Shown here piece after piece: positions 1 to 8,243 of a stretch of 64,000 nt of DNA. Made by a program: the position numbers and the translations under genes. The DNA comes from Aliidiomarina celeris (GTDB lineage: Bacteria > Pseudomonadota > Gammaproteobacteria > Enterobacterales > Alteromonadaceae), in the NCBI RefSeq assembly GCF_003316875.1, contig NZ_QMIL01000007.1, forward strand, positions 94,887 through 158,886, given 5' to 3'. How positions within the stretch are numbered: position 1 is the stretch's first letter; every line of letters starts with the position of its first letter. Under the pieces are notes generated by a model. The model saw only the letters and a list, made by a program, of their open reading frames with translations. It had not been told where the DNA came from and did no database searches.

Positions 1-327
1 GTCCCCACCGTTGGCTACAGCATTCAAGACCAAAACCAGCACTTTGTATTTTGTGCCGACAGCAAAAGCTCTGCTGAATTTATCGACCAACTGAACCGGC
101 TACCCGCAATTCACACCCTGATGATCGAATGCTCTTTCCCCGACCGTTATCAGCAGCTGGCTGATATGTCGGGGCATTTAACCCCGCAAACACTTTACAA
201 TACGGTGCAAAAGCTTCTGCAAGCACCACAGCAGGTTTGGATTACTCATTTAAAACCGGCCTATGAAGATGAGCTGCGCGCGTTATTCAGCCAAGACACT
301 CGCTTTAACAACTGGCGCGTACTCTAG
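1..327 (+). CDS. Class II 3',5'-cyclic-nucleotide phosphodiesterase, C-terminal part
   Basis: The gene enters the window already open in frame 1 and ends at a TAG at 325-327, so only the last 108 residues are seen. The visible part carries stretches typical of class II (PDE1-type, metallo-beta-lactamase fold) cyclic-nucleotide phosphodiesterases: a CADS segment, IECSFPD, a Met-Ser-Gly-His-Leu-Thr-Pro block and WITHLKP near the end, where His and Asp residues normally bind the metal pair. Family knowledge suggests hydrolysis of cAMP to AMP. The next gene, three bases downstream, is an adenylate cyclase, so the two probably share a transcript and set a cAMP level together. The N-terminal metal-binding motif lies outside the window, so activity cannot be judged. 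Confidence 0.8.
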   Translation, partial: VPTVGYSIQDQNQHFVFCADSKSSAEFIDQLNRLPAIHTLMIECSFPDRYQQLADMSGHLTPQTLYNTVQKLLQAPQQVWITHLKPAYEDELRALFSQDTRFNNWRVL

Positions 328-330
328 CTT

Positions 331-2568
331 ATGCGCAAGGCAATTAAACACTTTTTTTCCTCTGCCAAAACCTTGCAATGGTTTGTTAGTTTGTTGCTGG
401 TAGCGGGGCTTGTGGGCGAGCAAATTGGCCTTTGGCCTTCACAAGTACTGCAGCGCTTAGAATGGCTAAGCTACGACGAGCGTGTGTTATCGCGGCTCAG
501 TTATGAGCAAGACCCGAGTGTCGTCATTGTTGATTTAGACGAGCGCAGTTTACAACAAGTGGGCCAATGGCCGTGGCCACGCGCGCAGGTGGCCACGCTG
601 TTATTTCAACTGTTTGAAGACTACGACGTGCAACTTGTTGGCCTCGACGTTATTTTTGCAGAGCCCGAGTCTAACCTGCTGGCAACGCAATGGCAGCAGC
701 TACGTAGCCAATTTCCGAACTTACCCGAAACCCCTAGTATTGCGAGCGGCGATCAACTGCTTGCTGAAGTATTAATGAGCTACCCTATTGTGTCTGCTTT
801 TTTCTTTGACCAGCAGCCGCAGCAACATTCGCTGTCAAGTTCGACCGGCGCTTTGCCGCCACCACTTATGGTGAATCAACCCGCAGAGCAGTGGCAACAG
901 GTGCCAATTCCAACGCCCGCACGTTTCACCAGCAATAGTGACGCTGTGCAGCCCTATGTTATGGCGGGTGGCTATTTTGACAACCCTTTGGTTGATAGCG
1001 ATGGCGTATTTCGTCGCGTTCCTCTTATGCAGCAATGGCAAGGTGAACTCTATGGAAGTTTACCCTTAGCCATGTTTTATACCCTGCTCGGTCAGCCTCC
1101 TATCGACATGGCTATTTTTAGCGGTGGTGGGCAACTGCATTTAGAAGGCGTGGATGTGGGCGGCTTCTATTTCCCAACTGACCCAAACGGCGCGGTATTA
1201 GTACCCTGGTTTGGTGAGCGTAATCACTTTTCTTATATTTCAGCAGTCGACATTTTAACCGGCACGCCACCCGCCGACGCTCTCGCTGGCAAAATTGTGT
1301 TGCTCGGCACTTCAGCCCCCGGCCTGATGGATTTACGCTCAACACCGGTCGGCGGCGTTTTTCCCGGTGTTGAAATTCACGCCAGTATTCTTGCTGGCAT
1401 GCTACAAATGGCTTTCAAACATGAGCCCGGCTACAGTATTGCCATTACTGTGCTTGGTCTACTAATCGCCGGCATACTTATGACGCTGTTTTTCCCAAAA
1501 CTACGCGCCGCACAACTTATTTCCATTAGTGTGGTTATTGCTGCGTTGCATATTCATCTCAATTTATATGCATGGGACAACGGCTTAGTGCTACCGCTTG
1601 CGTCTGGAATTCTCCTGCTGGTGTTCATGGCGGGTTGGCATCTCACCATGAACTTCTGGCGAGAAAGTAGCGCTAAACGCCAGGTGGCGGAACAATTTGG
1701 TCGCTACATTCCGCCCGAACTGGTGCAAGATATTGTCGCGCACCCAGAAGCGCAAGACATGCAAGGCCAGGAAAAGGAGCTCACGGTATTGTTTTCTGAT
1801 ATTCGTGGTTTCACCTCTTTTTCGGAGAAAATCCCACCGGCAGAGCTCACAACGGTGATGAACCGCCTGCTTACCCCGGTAACCAAAGCTATTCATGCGC
1901 ACCAAGGTACCATTGATAAATACATGGGCGACGCCGTAATGGCCTTCTGGGGTGCACCATTACCCGATCACGCACATGCGGTCCATGCGCTCAATGGCGC
2001 GCTGGCCATGCAACAGGCCCTGAGCCGCATTAACGAAGAGTTTCAAAGCGAAGGGAAACAAGCTATTGCCATGGGCATTGGTGTGCATTCTGGAGTTATG
2101 AACGTAGGAAACATGGGGTCTGAGTTCCGCATGGCTTACACCGTATTAGGCGACAACGTAAACTTAGGCTCGCGGCTTGAAGGGCTGACAAAAAACTACG
2201 GGGTAAAAATTCTTTTTAGTGAGAACACGCTAGCGCAAATTCAGCAACTCGCGCCGGAACAATTTATTTATCGCAAAATCGACCGTGTGCGGGTGAAAGG
2301 GCGCACTACACCGCTCACCATCTTCGAGTTAATGAACAGCAGTGAGCATGCAAGCGCACAAGAAAAGGCTCAATGCGCTCGCTTCGAAAAAGCTCTCAGC
2401 AGCTATGAGGACAGCAATTTCAACGCCGCGCTCGAACAATTTCAAGCCCACCTTACAGAATGGCCGAACGATCCTGTGGCACAACTGTATTGTGGCCGCT
2501 GCGAGAATTACATCGACTCACCACCACCTACCGACTGGGACGGGGTGTTCACGCACAAAGAAAAATAA
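331..2568 (+). CDS. CHASE2-domain adenylate cyclase (class III)
   Basis: A 745-residue membrane protein with one N-terminal helix (about 15-33), a periplasmic CHASE2 sensor (about 38-365), three membrane helices (about 368-440) and a cytoplasmic class III cyclase domain (about 483-660), then a TPR-like tail with CGRCENY near the end. The cyclase keeps both metal aspartates (FSDIRGFTSF and KYMGDAVMAFWG). The base-selecting Lys in DKYMGD and Asp in VLGDNVNLGSRLEG point to ATP rather than GTP as substrate. The product would be cAMP, made in response to an unknown external signal. It follows the phosphodiesterase gene by three bases with no clear ribosome site, which suggests translational coupling. 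It converges on the DUF3429 gene with almost no gap. Confidence 0.9.
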   Translation: MRKAIKHFFSSAKTLQWFVSLLLVAGLVGEQIGLWPSQVLQRLEWLSYDERVLSRLSYEQDPSVVIVDLDERSLQQVGQWPWPRAQVATLLFQLFEDYDVQLVGLDVIFAEPESNLLATQWQQLRSQFPNLPETPSIASGDQLLAEVLMSYPIVSAFFFDQQPQQHSLSSSTGALPPPLMVNQPAEQWQQVPIPTPARFTSNSDAVQPYVMAGGYFDNPLVDSDGVFRRVPLMQQWQGELYGSLPLAMFYTLLGQPPIDMAIFSGGGQLHLEGVDVGGFYFPTDPNGAVLVPWFGERNHFSYISAVDILTGTPPADALAGKIVLLGTSAPGLMDLRSTPVGGVFPGVEIHASILAGMLQMAFKHEPGYSIAITVLGLLIAGILMTLFFPKLRAAQLISISVVIAALHIHLNLYAWDNGLVLPLASGILLLVFMAGWHLTMNFWRESSAKRQVAEQFGRYIPPELVQDIVAHPEAQDMQGQEKELTVLFSDIRGFTSFSEKIPPAELTTVMNRLLTPVTKAIHAHQGTIDKYMGDAVMAFWGAPLPDHAHAVHALNGALAMQQALSRINEEFQSEGKQAIAMGIGVHSGVMNVGNMGSEFRMAYTVLGDNVNLGSRLEGLTKNYGVKILFSENTLAQIQQLAPEQFIYRKIDRVRVKGRTTPLTIFELMNSSEHASAQEKAQCARFEKALSSYEDSNFNAALEQFQAHLTEWPNDPVAQLYCGRCENYIDSPPPTDWDGVFTHKEK

Positions 2569-2569
2569 T

Positions 2570-3019
2570 TTAGCTTGCCGGCAGGGTTCTCAGGGCAGTG
2601 ATAACCACCGTAAACCAAATAAAATGGCTGCCAGCCACAACAAAAGTAATGGGCTTGCGCAAACGCTCATACCATGGCTCTGGCACTTTGCTAAGGTCGT
2701 AATTAAGCCACAATAAATATGCGGCCGCTAAAACCACCAAGGCGTAAAGTTCGGGCAATAGAGCAACCGCTATCCATCCCACTAACGAAGGCAGCATACA
2801 CAATAACAACGCCCGCTCTGGTTGGTCTAATTTTCTAGCCATAACCAGCCCCCAATGAATGCCTCCAAGGAAAGACAAAATAACAGCACTGTAAACAAGA
2901 AAGATGGGCAACAACAGTTCGCTCCATAAGCCAACAGCACCAAGCACTGCGCTCCCCATAAACGGAATTAAGCCAGCCCACGCTAACCGGTTTGCTCGAA
3001 TTTCCAATGCTGCATTCAT
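2570..3019 (-). CDS. DUF3429 family membrane protein
   Basis: A 149-residue protein with about five hydrophobic helices. It has the DUF3429 pattern of a LAWAGLIPF start, a SFLGGIHWG motif in the second helix, and a WLNYDLSKVPEPWY segment before the last helix. An AAGGTAGG ribosome site lies about 8 bases before the ATG. The molecular function of this family is not known. It probably sits in the inner membrane. It lies just downstream of the antiporter gene on the same strand, with a 23-base gap, so the two may be co-transcribed. Confidence 0.8.
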   Translation of the reverse strand: MNAALEIRANRLAWAGLIPFMGSAVLGAVGLWSELLLPIFLVYSAVILSFLGGIHWGLVMARKLDQPERALLLCMLPSLVGWIAVALLPELYALVVLAAAYLLWLNYDLSKVPEPWYERLRKPITFVVAGSHFIWFTVVITALRTLPAS

Positions 3020-3042
3020 GTTGCGTTACCTACCTTGTCTTA

Positions 3043-4023
3043 TTAACGAATAACGGTCCACACCAAATAACTGACATAAGCCACATAGATACCTACAAAA
3101 GTAACGCCCTCGAGCCGATTTATTCGCCCCGGCCGCTTTGGCGACCAACTTTTCGGCCGCCACGCAAATGCGGCAAGCAGCAGCGTGAGTACCAGCATGA
3201 GCACCCAGTCTCGTGTCAGTACTTCCGCCGCTACCGAAATAGGGTGAATGGCACCAGCAATACCCACCACTGCAAGCGTATTGAAGAGATTCGAGCCAAT
3301 GAGGTTACCGAGCGCTAAGTCATGCTGTTGCCGGCGAATAGCCACAATTGCGGCGGCTAACTCAGGTAACGACGTGCCAAGCGCCACAATAGTTAAACCA
3401 ATAATTAGTTCGTCTACGCCCAGTGATACCGCTATTTCAACAGCGCCCCACACCAACAACCGCGAGCTCAGAATTAACAAAATAAGCCCTGCTACAAGCC
3501 ATAGCACCGACTTCTTTAAGGAAATATTTTCTTCAATAAGGTCGTCTTCGGCACTTTTACCAATAAGTTCATTCGGATCAGCTTGTTGGCGCACGGTCCA
3601 GAGCATTACGGCCACAAATAAAACCAGCAGAACAGCTGCGTCTACACGCGATATTTCACCGTCTATAATTTGGTAACCTGCCAACAAAGTTACCGCCAGC
3701 AACATAGGAATTTCTCGGCGTAACACACTGCTTTGCACAGTCATTGGCAGCAGTGCGGCACTTACCCCTAAAACCAACGCTATATTGGTAATGTTTGACC
3801 CAAACGCATTACCTAAAGCTAAGCCAGGGCTGCCTTCGAGTGCCGCAAAGGCCGACACCACCATTTCAGGCGCCGAAGTACCGAAGCCTATGACCAGCAT
3901 ACCGATCACCAATGGCGGCACCCCCAAGAGCTTCGACGTATTAGCGGCGCCGTCGATAAATTTATCGGCACTCCACACCAGAACCACTAGCCCAATAATA
4001 AGTGCCAAAATAGGCATTAGCAT
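3043..4023 (-). CDS. Calcium/sodium antiporter, CaCA family (YrbG-like)
   Basis: A 326-residue inner-membrane protein, the usual length for YrbG-type exchangers. Two inverted repeats each carry the alpha signature: GFGTSAPE at 46-53 followed by GNAFGSN, and ALGTSLPE followed by GNLIGSN in the second half. These Glu and Asn residues form the ion sites in the family. A hydrophilic, acidic loop near residues 150-170 joins the two halves. The expected role is exchange of Na+ or H+ against Ca2+, though the true ion of this member cannot be read from sequence. The gene ends up to the LysR regulator gene, 9 bases away on the same strand. Confidence 0.88.
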   Translation of the reverse strand: MLMPILALIIGLVVLVWSADKFIDGAANTSKLLGVPPLVIGMLVIGFGTSAPEMVVSAFAALEGSPGLALGNAFGSNITNIALVLGVSAALLPMTVQSSVLRREIPMLLAVTLLAGYQIIDGEISRVDAAVLLVLFVAVMLWTVRQQADPNELIGKSAEDDLIEENISLKKSVLWLVAGLILLILSSRLLVWGAVEIAVSLGVDELIIGLTIVALGTSLPELAAAIVAIRRQQHDLALGNLIGSNLFNTLAVVGIAGAIHPISVAAEVLTRDWVLMLVLTLLLAAFAWRPKSWSPKRPGRINRLEGVTFVGIYVAYVSYLVWTVIR

Positions 4024-4032
4024 AAATCTGTC

Positions 4033-4938
4033 CTAATCAATTGTTTTTGTAAGTTGCTCGCGCACCCACTGCATGCGAGGGTCGTTATGATACCTTTCGT
4101 GCCAGTATAAATAAAAGCTAACTTTTGGTGCACTGAAACATTCTGGCAATGGCCGAATACACAGTTTTCGACCTTCTTGAATGCGCTCTGCTAGTCGTTT
4201 CGGTAGCGTAAACAACAAATCTGAATGCTCGCAAAAGTCGGCCACCGACATAAAGCCAGCAAGTCGAACTGCTACCTCGCGCTGTAAGTGATGCTCTGCT
4301 AATACCGCGTCCATGGTTGCCGGGCCTTTGCCGGTAATCGATACAATTCCATGCATGGCGGCCGCATACCCTTCTGCTGTCATGGGTTCATGGGCCAGTG
4401 GATGCTGCTCCGACATTAAACACACCATGGGCATTTCGTCGAGCAACTTACGGTGTAAACTGCTCTGCGCGCGCACTGGCGCTAAACCACTCAAGCTAAA
4501 ATGCACCTCATTGCGCTCCAGCATGGGAAAGCTGTCTTCTTGCTGCCTTACGGTTTCTAACTTGATAAAAGGCGCTTGTTTGCGAATACGCCGAAACAAG
4601 GTTGGCAGGTAAATACCGAGCTCTAAATCTAAGCCCGTAATTTTGAGAGTGAACTGATCGCGACTCGGCTCGAACTGAGGCGGCTCTATTAAATGCTCGA
4701 GCGCCTGAATAATTCGCGCTAACTCTGGTGCCATTTGCTGCGCTCGGGCACTGAGGTCGTAGCCACCACTCACCCGCACTAAAATGGGGTCTGATAACGC
4801 CTTGCGAAGGCGTTGTAAGGCGCGGCTCATTGCCGGCTGGCTCATTGCCAAAGCGCTGGCCGCGCGAGACACATGGCGCTCGTTGATCAGCTCTTGCAAT
4901 ACCAATAATAAGTTTAAATCGAGTTGCTTTAATTCCAC
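4033..4938 (-). CDS. LysR family transcriptional regulator
   Basis: A 301-residue protein with the LysR layout: an N-terminal winged helix-turn-helix (about residues 4-63, with LNLLLVLQELINERHVSRAA and SQPAMSRALQRLR) and a periplasmic-binding-protein-like effector domain. The recognition helix and the LDLNLLL opening resemble the NodD/LeuO-like branch. It is transcribed away from yceI, which starts 111 bases to the right, and the shared gap holds direct repeats that may be its operator. It could also control the antiporter gene downstream of it. The effector is unknown. Confidence 0.88.
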   Translation of the reverse strand: MELKQLDLNLLLVLQELINERHVSRAASALAMSQPAMSRALQRLRKALSDPILVRVSGGYDLSARAQQMAPELARIIQALEHLIEPPQFEPSRDQFTLKITGLDLELGIYLPTLFRRIRKQAPFIKLETVRQQEDSFPMLERNEVHFSLSGLAPVRAQSSLHRKLLDEMPMVCLMSEQHPLAHEPMTAEGYAAAMHGIVSITGKGPATMDAVLAEHHLQREVAVRLAGFMSVADFCEHSDLLFTLPKRLAERIQEGRKLCIRPLPECFSAPKVSFYLYWHERYHNDPRMQWVREQLTKTID

Positions 4939-4950
4939 AGCCTGCTCACC

Positions 4951-4988
4951 TATGCAAATAAGATATACATAGTATACAAGATATGCAT
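4951..4988. promoter_or_regulatory. Direct repeats in the LysR / yceI divergent gap
   Basis: The 11-mers AAGATATACAT (4960-4970) and AAGATATGCAT (4978-4988) differ at one base and start 18 bases apart, close to two helical turns. A related TATGCAAAT lies just to the left, at 4951-4959. The position, between a LysR gene and a divergent target, is where such regulators bind. Binding itself is inferred. Confidence 0.4.
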
Positions 4989-5049
4989 TGGACGCATAGC
5001 TCTTTAAACTCTAAACTGCCAGCGTTAACTTTTATCAAGGAGTAAGCAC

Positions 5050-5640
5050 ATGAACTTCACCAAATCATTAAGTGCCGTTGCACTCGCGGCTAGTTTAACT
5101 TCAGTTGCACTGCTCCCTCAGGCGCAGGCGGCAGATTATGTAATCGATACCGACGGCGCGCACGCGTCTATTAACTTCACAATTAGCCACTTGGGCTACA
5201 GCTATGTGGTGGGCCGTTTTAACGAATTTACCGGCACCTTTAGCTACGACGCCAACAACCCGAGCAGTAATAAAATTGAAGTTACTGTAGACACTGCGTC
5301 TATCGACTCGAACCATACTGACCGCGACAACCATGTGCGCAGCAGTGATTATTTAGACGTGAACAAATTTCCTGAAGCCAGCTTTGTGAGTACTCGCTAC
5401 CAAGATAATGGGGACGGAACCGGTGTTATGTACGGTAACCTCACGCTGTTTGGCAGCACCAACGAAATTGCAATTAACGTAACGGTTGTAGGCGAAGGTG
5501 AAGACCCATGGGGCGGCTACCGCGCTGGTTTCGCTGGTACTGCCGAGTTAAATCTGCCAGACTTTGGCATGAACTTTAATCTCGGTCCTGCGGCAGAAAC
5601 CGTGTACATGGACCTTCATGTAGAAGGTATTCGTCAGTAA
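5050..5640 (+). CDS. YceI family periplasmic protein
   Basis: A 196-residue protein with a clear signal peptide (residues 1-27, cleaved after AQA) and a YceI lipocalin-like beta-barrel: YVIDTDGAHASINFTISHLG, then the GRFNEFTGTFSYD and DRDNHVRSSDYLDVNKFPEASF stretches that mark the family. These barrels bind isoprenoids or similar lipids in the periplasm, and in some bacteria they respond to pH or osmotic stress. An AAGGAG site lies 7 bases before the ATG. It is divergent from the LysR gene, which may control it, and is followed two bases later by an acetyltransferase gene. Confidence 0.92.
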   Translation: MNFTKSLSAVALAASLTSVALLPQAQAADYVIDTDGAHASINFTISHLGYSYVVGRFNEFTGTFSYDANNPSSNKIEVTVDTASIDSNHTDRDNHVRSSDYLDVNKFPEASFVSTRYQDNGDGTGVMYGNLTLFGSTNEIAINVTVVGEGEDPWGGYRAGFAGTAELNLPDFGMNFNLGPAAETVYMDLHVEGIRQ

Positions 5641-5642
5641 CT

Positions 5643-6101
5643 ATGATGATTCGTAGCGCGGCGCCGGCCGATATGCCGGCGCTTTTTGATCTTGAAGCAC
5701 AAACCTACGGTAGCGAAGCCTACCCTAGCCTTTTCCTCCACCAAGCCCTGTTGCAATGGCCTGATTTACTTTATGTAGCCTGCAATGAGCAAAACGAAAT
5801 CTTAGGGTACGCGCTCTTTGCGCCGGCCGCACCGAAGGTAAACACTCCCAACTCCGCTTGGCTAATGTCGCTGCTGGTAAGCCCGCAAGCGCGTGGGCAA
5901 GGCGTGGGTAAAGCACTTACCACGTTTGGTTTACAACACTTAGTAGAGCAAGGCATTGTACAGTGCATGCTCACTGTTGCTCCCGACAATGCCAGCGCCA
6001 TTCAGCTTTATCAAAAGCTAGGATTCAATACCGAAGTAACCATAGCGCATGCACTTGGGCACAATGAGCACCGTTTGTTGCTCAAGTGGCAACACGCATA
6101 A
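5643..6101 (+). CDS. GNAT family N-acetyltransferase (RimI-like)
   Basis: A 152-residue protein with the GNAT fold. Its acetyl-CoA loop reads VSPQARGQGVGKALT (about residues 79-93), followed by the usual ending TVAPDNASAIQLYQKLGF. This pattern is shared with RimI-type N-terminal acetyltransferases, but the ribosomal protein target of RimI cannot be assumed. Two ATG codons stand in tandem at the start, so it may begin one codon later. It follows yceI by two bases and is probably co-transcribed with it. Confidence 0.85.
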   Translation: MMIRSAAPADMPALFDLEAQTYGSEAYPSLFLHQALLQWPDLLYVACNEQNEILGYALFAPAAPKVNTPNSAWLMSLLVSPQARGQGVGKALTTFGLQHLVEQGIVQCMLTVAPDNASAIQLYQKLGFNTEVTIAHALGHNEHRLLLKWQHA

Positions 6102-6198
6102 TTTGCGCCATTCCATAGCCGGCGAAGGTGAAAGTAGTTACTATTTGCGGAACCGATAAATAAAGTGAATTAATCATCTAGCTAGAGGACCCGCCAGA

Positions 6199-7491
6199 AT
6201 GGAAGATGTTTGGCAACAGCGACGTTCCAATGACGCTCCCGCGCGCCCCGGCGACCGCAGAAATCCATGGCAACGCGACCGCGCTCGTATTCTTCACTCC
6301 GCCGCGTTCCGGCGCTTACAGTCGAAAACACAAATAATGAACGTGGGCGAAAACGACTTTTATCGAACGCGCCTCACCCATTCTCTGGAGGCGGCTCAAA
6401 TTGGCGCCTCTTTAATTAACCAAATTGCTTTTACGGGCTCGGAACAGGCAAAGCTATTGCTGCCCGACAATAACTTAATGGAAGCCCTGTGCCTTGCTCA
6501 CGACATTGGTCACCCCCCTTTTGGCCACGGCGGCGAAACCGCTTTAAATTACAAAATGCTGCAGTCGGGAGGCTTTGAAGGCAACGGCCAAACTTTTCGT
6601 ATTGTCGGTAGGCTCGAGAGTTATCATGCTCACCATGGTATGGACTTAACCCGCCGCACCTTACTCGGCCTGCTTAAATATCCGGTACTTATGCCCGAAC
6701 TCCCAGCGCTCAATACCCAAGCAAATCCGACAAGCTTGGCACAATGGAAGCCGGCCAAGGCACTGTATAAAGCCGACGAAGAAATTTTAGACTGGGTATT
6801 AGCCCCCTTGTCTGCAGCTGATCGGCGCTTGTTTCAGCAGGTTGAAACTTTGCATGCATCGCCTTACCAACGCTCGCTGCATAAAGCCTTCGACGCCTCC
6901 ATGATGGAACTCGCAGACGACATCGCCTACGGGGTGCATGACTTAGAAGACGCGGTAGTAACCGGAACGCTTTCTGCAAAAGACTGGCATAGCTTTATGG
7001 ACTCGCGGCTTGCAGAGCTACCCAAGCCGTTACAGCAATTAATGGAAAAGCTCGTTCAACAGCTTTTTTCCAATGAACACCATCTAAGAAAAAATGCCAT
7101 TGGCGCACTAGTGAATATTTTTGTTACCGCAGTTGCCGTACAAGAAGTACTACCCGCCGCAGAAGAGCCATTAATTCGGTTTAATGCGGTGTTACCAGAG
7201 GGTGAGCGCCAACTACTTAATGCGCTTAAATCGGTGGTTTTTGAGCACGTTATTAATACCCCAGAAATTCAGCAGCTTCGTTATCGCAGCCAAAATATGC
7301 TGTTGCAGCTGTTTAGTGCCTTTCATGCTGAGCCCACTCGTTTATTACCGAAAAACTCGCGGGCACGCTGGGAAGCTGCATTCACGGCTGAAGGGCAAGC
7401 CGGTGCCGACCGCGCTTTATGCGACTATATTGCAGGCATGACCGACGACTACGCCGGCCACATGTACCGGCGTATGTTTGGAACGTTATAA
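6199..7491 (+). CDS. dgt: dGTPase-like dNTP triphosphohydrolase
   Basis: A 430-residue HD-domain hydrolase. The metal-binding residues are in place: His61 in THSLEAA, His101-Asp102 in LAHDIGHPPFGHGGE, and the distal Asp in MELADDIAYGVHDLED. Proteins of this group split dGTP or other dNTPs into the nucleoside and tripolyphosphate, adjusting nucleotide pools and in some hosts limiting phage. The length fits the shorter, E. coli-unlike Dgt subgroup. An AGAGGA site lies about 9 bases before the ATG. It converges on rsuA with a 9-base gap. Confidence 0.9.
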   Translation: MEDVWQQRRSNDAPARPGDRRNPWQRDRARILHSAAFRRLQSKTQIMNVGENDFYRTRLTHSLEAAQIGASLINQIAFTGSEQAKLLLPDNNLMEALCLAHDIGHPPFGHGGETALNYKMLQSGGFEGNGQTFRIVGRLESYHAHHGMDLTRRTLLGLLKYPVLMPELPALNTQANPTSLAQWKPAKALYKADEEILDWVLAPLSAADRRLFQQVETLHASPYQRSLHKAFDASMMELADDIAYGVHDLEDAVVTGTLSAKDWHSFMDSRLAELPKPLQQLMEKLVQQLFSNEHHLRKNAIGALVNIFVTAVAVQEVLPAAEEPLIRFNAVLPEGERQLLNALKSVVFEHVINTPEIQQLRYRSQNMLLQLFSAFHAEPTRLLPKNSRARWEAAFTAEGQAGADRALCDYIAGMTDDYAGHMYRRMFGTL

Positions 7492-7500
7492 GCAAAAGAA

Positions 7501-8190
7501 TTAGAACAGGGCAATTTCTTCCACTGTAAGCTCGCGGGCTTCGCCGGGCGCTAGGCTTGGATCAAGCTGCAAAGCGCCAACTTGCTCGCGGTGTAGCGCT
7601 ACAACTTTATTGCCCACAGCAGCAAACATGCGGCGCACTTGGTGATAGCGCCCCTCATGTAGCGTTACTAAGGCTTCGCGTTCAGAAATAATTTCAAGCT
7701 TCGCCGGTTGCGTGAGTTCCACCTCGCCACGCAATTTAATACCCTGAGCAAACGCATTCACGTTTTCCGGCTGCAAGGGGTCGGCCAGCTCTGCACGATA
7801 AACTTTCGGGCACTTGCGTTTGGGTGACGTAATGCGGTGCGACCACTGGCCGTCGTTGGTAATCAGTAATAAGCCTGTTGTATCTACGTCTAAGCGCCCT
7901 ACCGTATGCAACTTGTCCGGATTCGGCACGTCCAAATAAGCAAAAATCGTTAGATGATGCGGGTCGTCGTTCGAGCAAACACAGTCTAACGGCTTGTGCA
8001 TCATCATATAGGTGGGGCCTTGCAGTTTCAGTGTGGCACCGTTAAACATCACCTCCGACGCAGTATCGACTTGTACCACGCCCTTCTTCACCACTTCGCC
8101 ATTTAAAGTAACGTCGCCCCGATGCAACGCCTTCGTGGCTTCCTTTCGGCTCATGCCGGTTGATTCAGCTAAAAATCGGTCTAAACGCAT
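7501..8190 (-). CDS. rsuA: 16S rRNA pseudouridine(516) synthase
   Basis: A 229-residue protein with an N-terminal S4 RNA-binding domain (MRLDRFLAESTGMSRKEATK) and a pseudouridine synthase domain. The catalytic aspartate is in GRLDVDTTGLLL, and the family block EGRYHQVRRMFAAVGN comes near the C-terminus. The overall pattern follows E. coli RsuA rather than RluB or RluE. The frame is open four codons further up, but the internal ATG is chosen because RsuA proteins begin MRLDKF/MRLDRF. It is divergent from the first photolyase gene, starting 53 bases away. Confidence 0.92.
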   Translation of the reverse strand: MRLDRFLAESTGMSRKEATKALHRGDVTLNGEVVKKGVVQVDTASEVMFNGATLKLQGPTYMMMHKPLDCVCSNDDPHHLTIFAYLDVPNPDKLHTVGRLDVDTTGLLLITNDGQWSHRITSPKRKCPKVYRAELADPLQPENVNAFAQGIKLRGEVELTQPAKLEIISEREALVTLHEGRYHQVRRMFAAVGNKVVALHREQVGALQLDPSLAPGEARELTVEEIALF

Positions 8191-8243
8191 AACAAGCCAC
8201 ACACCTTAAAATCTAATTTCAATACTGCGGCGTATAATACACC

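Noticed and set aside
2342-2716. Plus-strand frame of 124 codons across the cyclase end
   Set aside because: It overlaps the cyclase in another frame and the DUF3429 gene on the opposite strand, without motif.
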